From the NCBI GenBank assembly GCA_025934775.1, contig JAICWO010000020.1, positions 17,622 to 81,621 on the forward strand: a DNA stretch of 64,000 nt, read 5' to 3'. Position numbers and translations under genes: made by a program. The notes beneath the pieces are model-generated. The model had not been told where the DNA came from. It did not search any database and saw only the letters and a list, made by a program, of their open reading frames with translations. Positions 63,918 through 64,000 of the stretch are shown here, in pieces. How positions within the stretch are numbered: position 1 is the stretch's first letter; every line of letters starts with the position of its first letter. The stretch is from Gemmatimonadaceae bacterium. GTDB lineage: Bacteria > Gemmatimonadota > Gemmatimonadetes > Gemmatimonadales > Gemmatimonadaceae.

Positions 63918-64000
63918 CTAGGCGATGCGGCGCGCGCGGAAGCGGCCGCGAGCGAGTTGGACCTCCGGAGTGAAGGGGGCGAAGTACCGGCGCTCGAGCC
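63918..64000 (-). CDS. Possible 3' end of a minus-strand gene running off the window
   Basis: On the minus strand, entering from the window edge, the frame reads LERRYFAPFTPEVQLARGRF, RARRIA then a TAG stop at 63918-63920. Its third codon positions are strongly G/C, as in real genes here. Only 26 codons are visible, so no product can be proposed. Confidence 0.25.
   Translation of the reverse strand, partial: LERRYFAPFTPEVQLARGRFRARRIA

Overview
The window is GC-rich (coding third positions almost all G or C), tightly packed, and holds no rRNA, tRNA or CRISPR array. Codon usage, the gene families (a TamA/TamB pair, an RGG-bearing LVIVD protein with DUF305, a PaoABC-type molybdoenzyme, a NAALADase-like M28 peptidase) and the style of the intergenic repeats suggest a Gram-negative soil bacterium, most likely Gemmatimonadota. 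This placement is inferred; there is no marker gene here to prove it.

Layout. 0-6.1 kb: the end of a TamA-like barrel gene and tamB. 6.1-11.4 kb: M20 dipeptidase, MarR regulator, and an ECF sigma factor with a DoxX-like protein and glyoxalase-fold genes. 11.4-12.1 kb: a BrnT/BrnA-type toxin-antitoxin pair bounded by two inverted 36-bp terminator copies. 12-18.3 kb: LVIVD lipoprotein and DUF305 operon, then a GT39 glycosyltransferase overlapping a PHP-domain membrane protein. 18.3-24 kb: DUF255 thioredoxin-fold protein and a three-subunit PaoABC-like molybdenum hydroxylase. 24-29 kb: an orphan PAS histidine kinase and a kinase/regulator/lipoprotein operon. 29-31.4 kb: a RES/Xre toxin-antitoxin pair, cyclase and HAD genes. 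31.4-34.4 kb: repeat arrays, then gnd-zwf (oxidative pentose phosphate pathway). 54.6-63.5 kb: M28 peptidase, MFS transporter, RNB exonuclease, a zinc-ribbon/Clp_N pair, nadA-nadC and a Uma2 gene.

The accessory region of most interest is 34.5-54.4 kb. Its core is a lasso-peptide cluster: precursor (46000-46191), Asn-synthetase-like cyclase, HPr-kinase-like kinase, PqqD/RRE protein and transglutaminase-like protease, plus two nucleotidyltransferase-family proteins, one fused to a methyltransferase. Next to it lie three sulfotransferases, two Fe/2-oxoglutarate oxygenase-type genes of the Asp/Asn hydroxylase kind, and cysNC-cysD, which make PAPS, the sulfotransferase co-substrate. The same stretch holds two tandem phage-tail-collar (microcystin-dependent-protein-like) proteins, a signal-less periplasmic-binding-fold protein and a cobS-cobT pair co-directional with a sulfotransferase.

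Working model (inference): the leader is bound by the PqqD-like protein and cut by the B2 protease, and the C protein closes a ring on Glu50. The kinase, sulfotransferases, oxygenase and nucleotidyl/methyltransferases may then decorate the peptide. A sulfated, phosphorylated lasso peptide would be unusual. No dedicated ABC exporter is present. Whether the collar proteins, CobST and the 34.6-36.3 kb hydroxylase/sulfotransferase pair belong to the same pathway cannot be settled from sequence alone.
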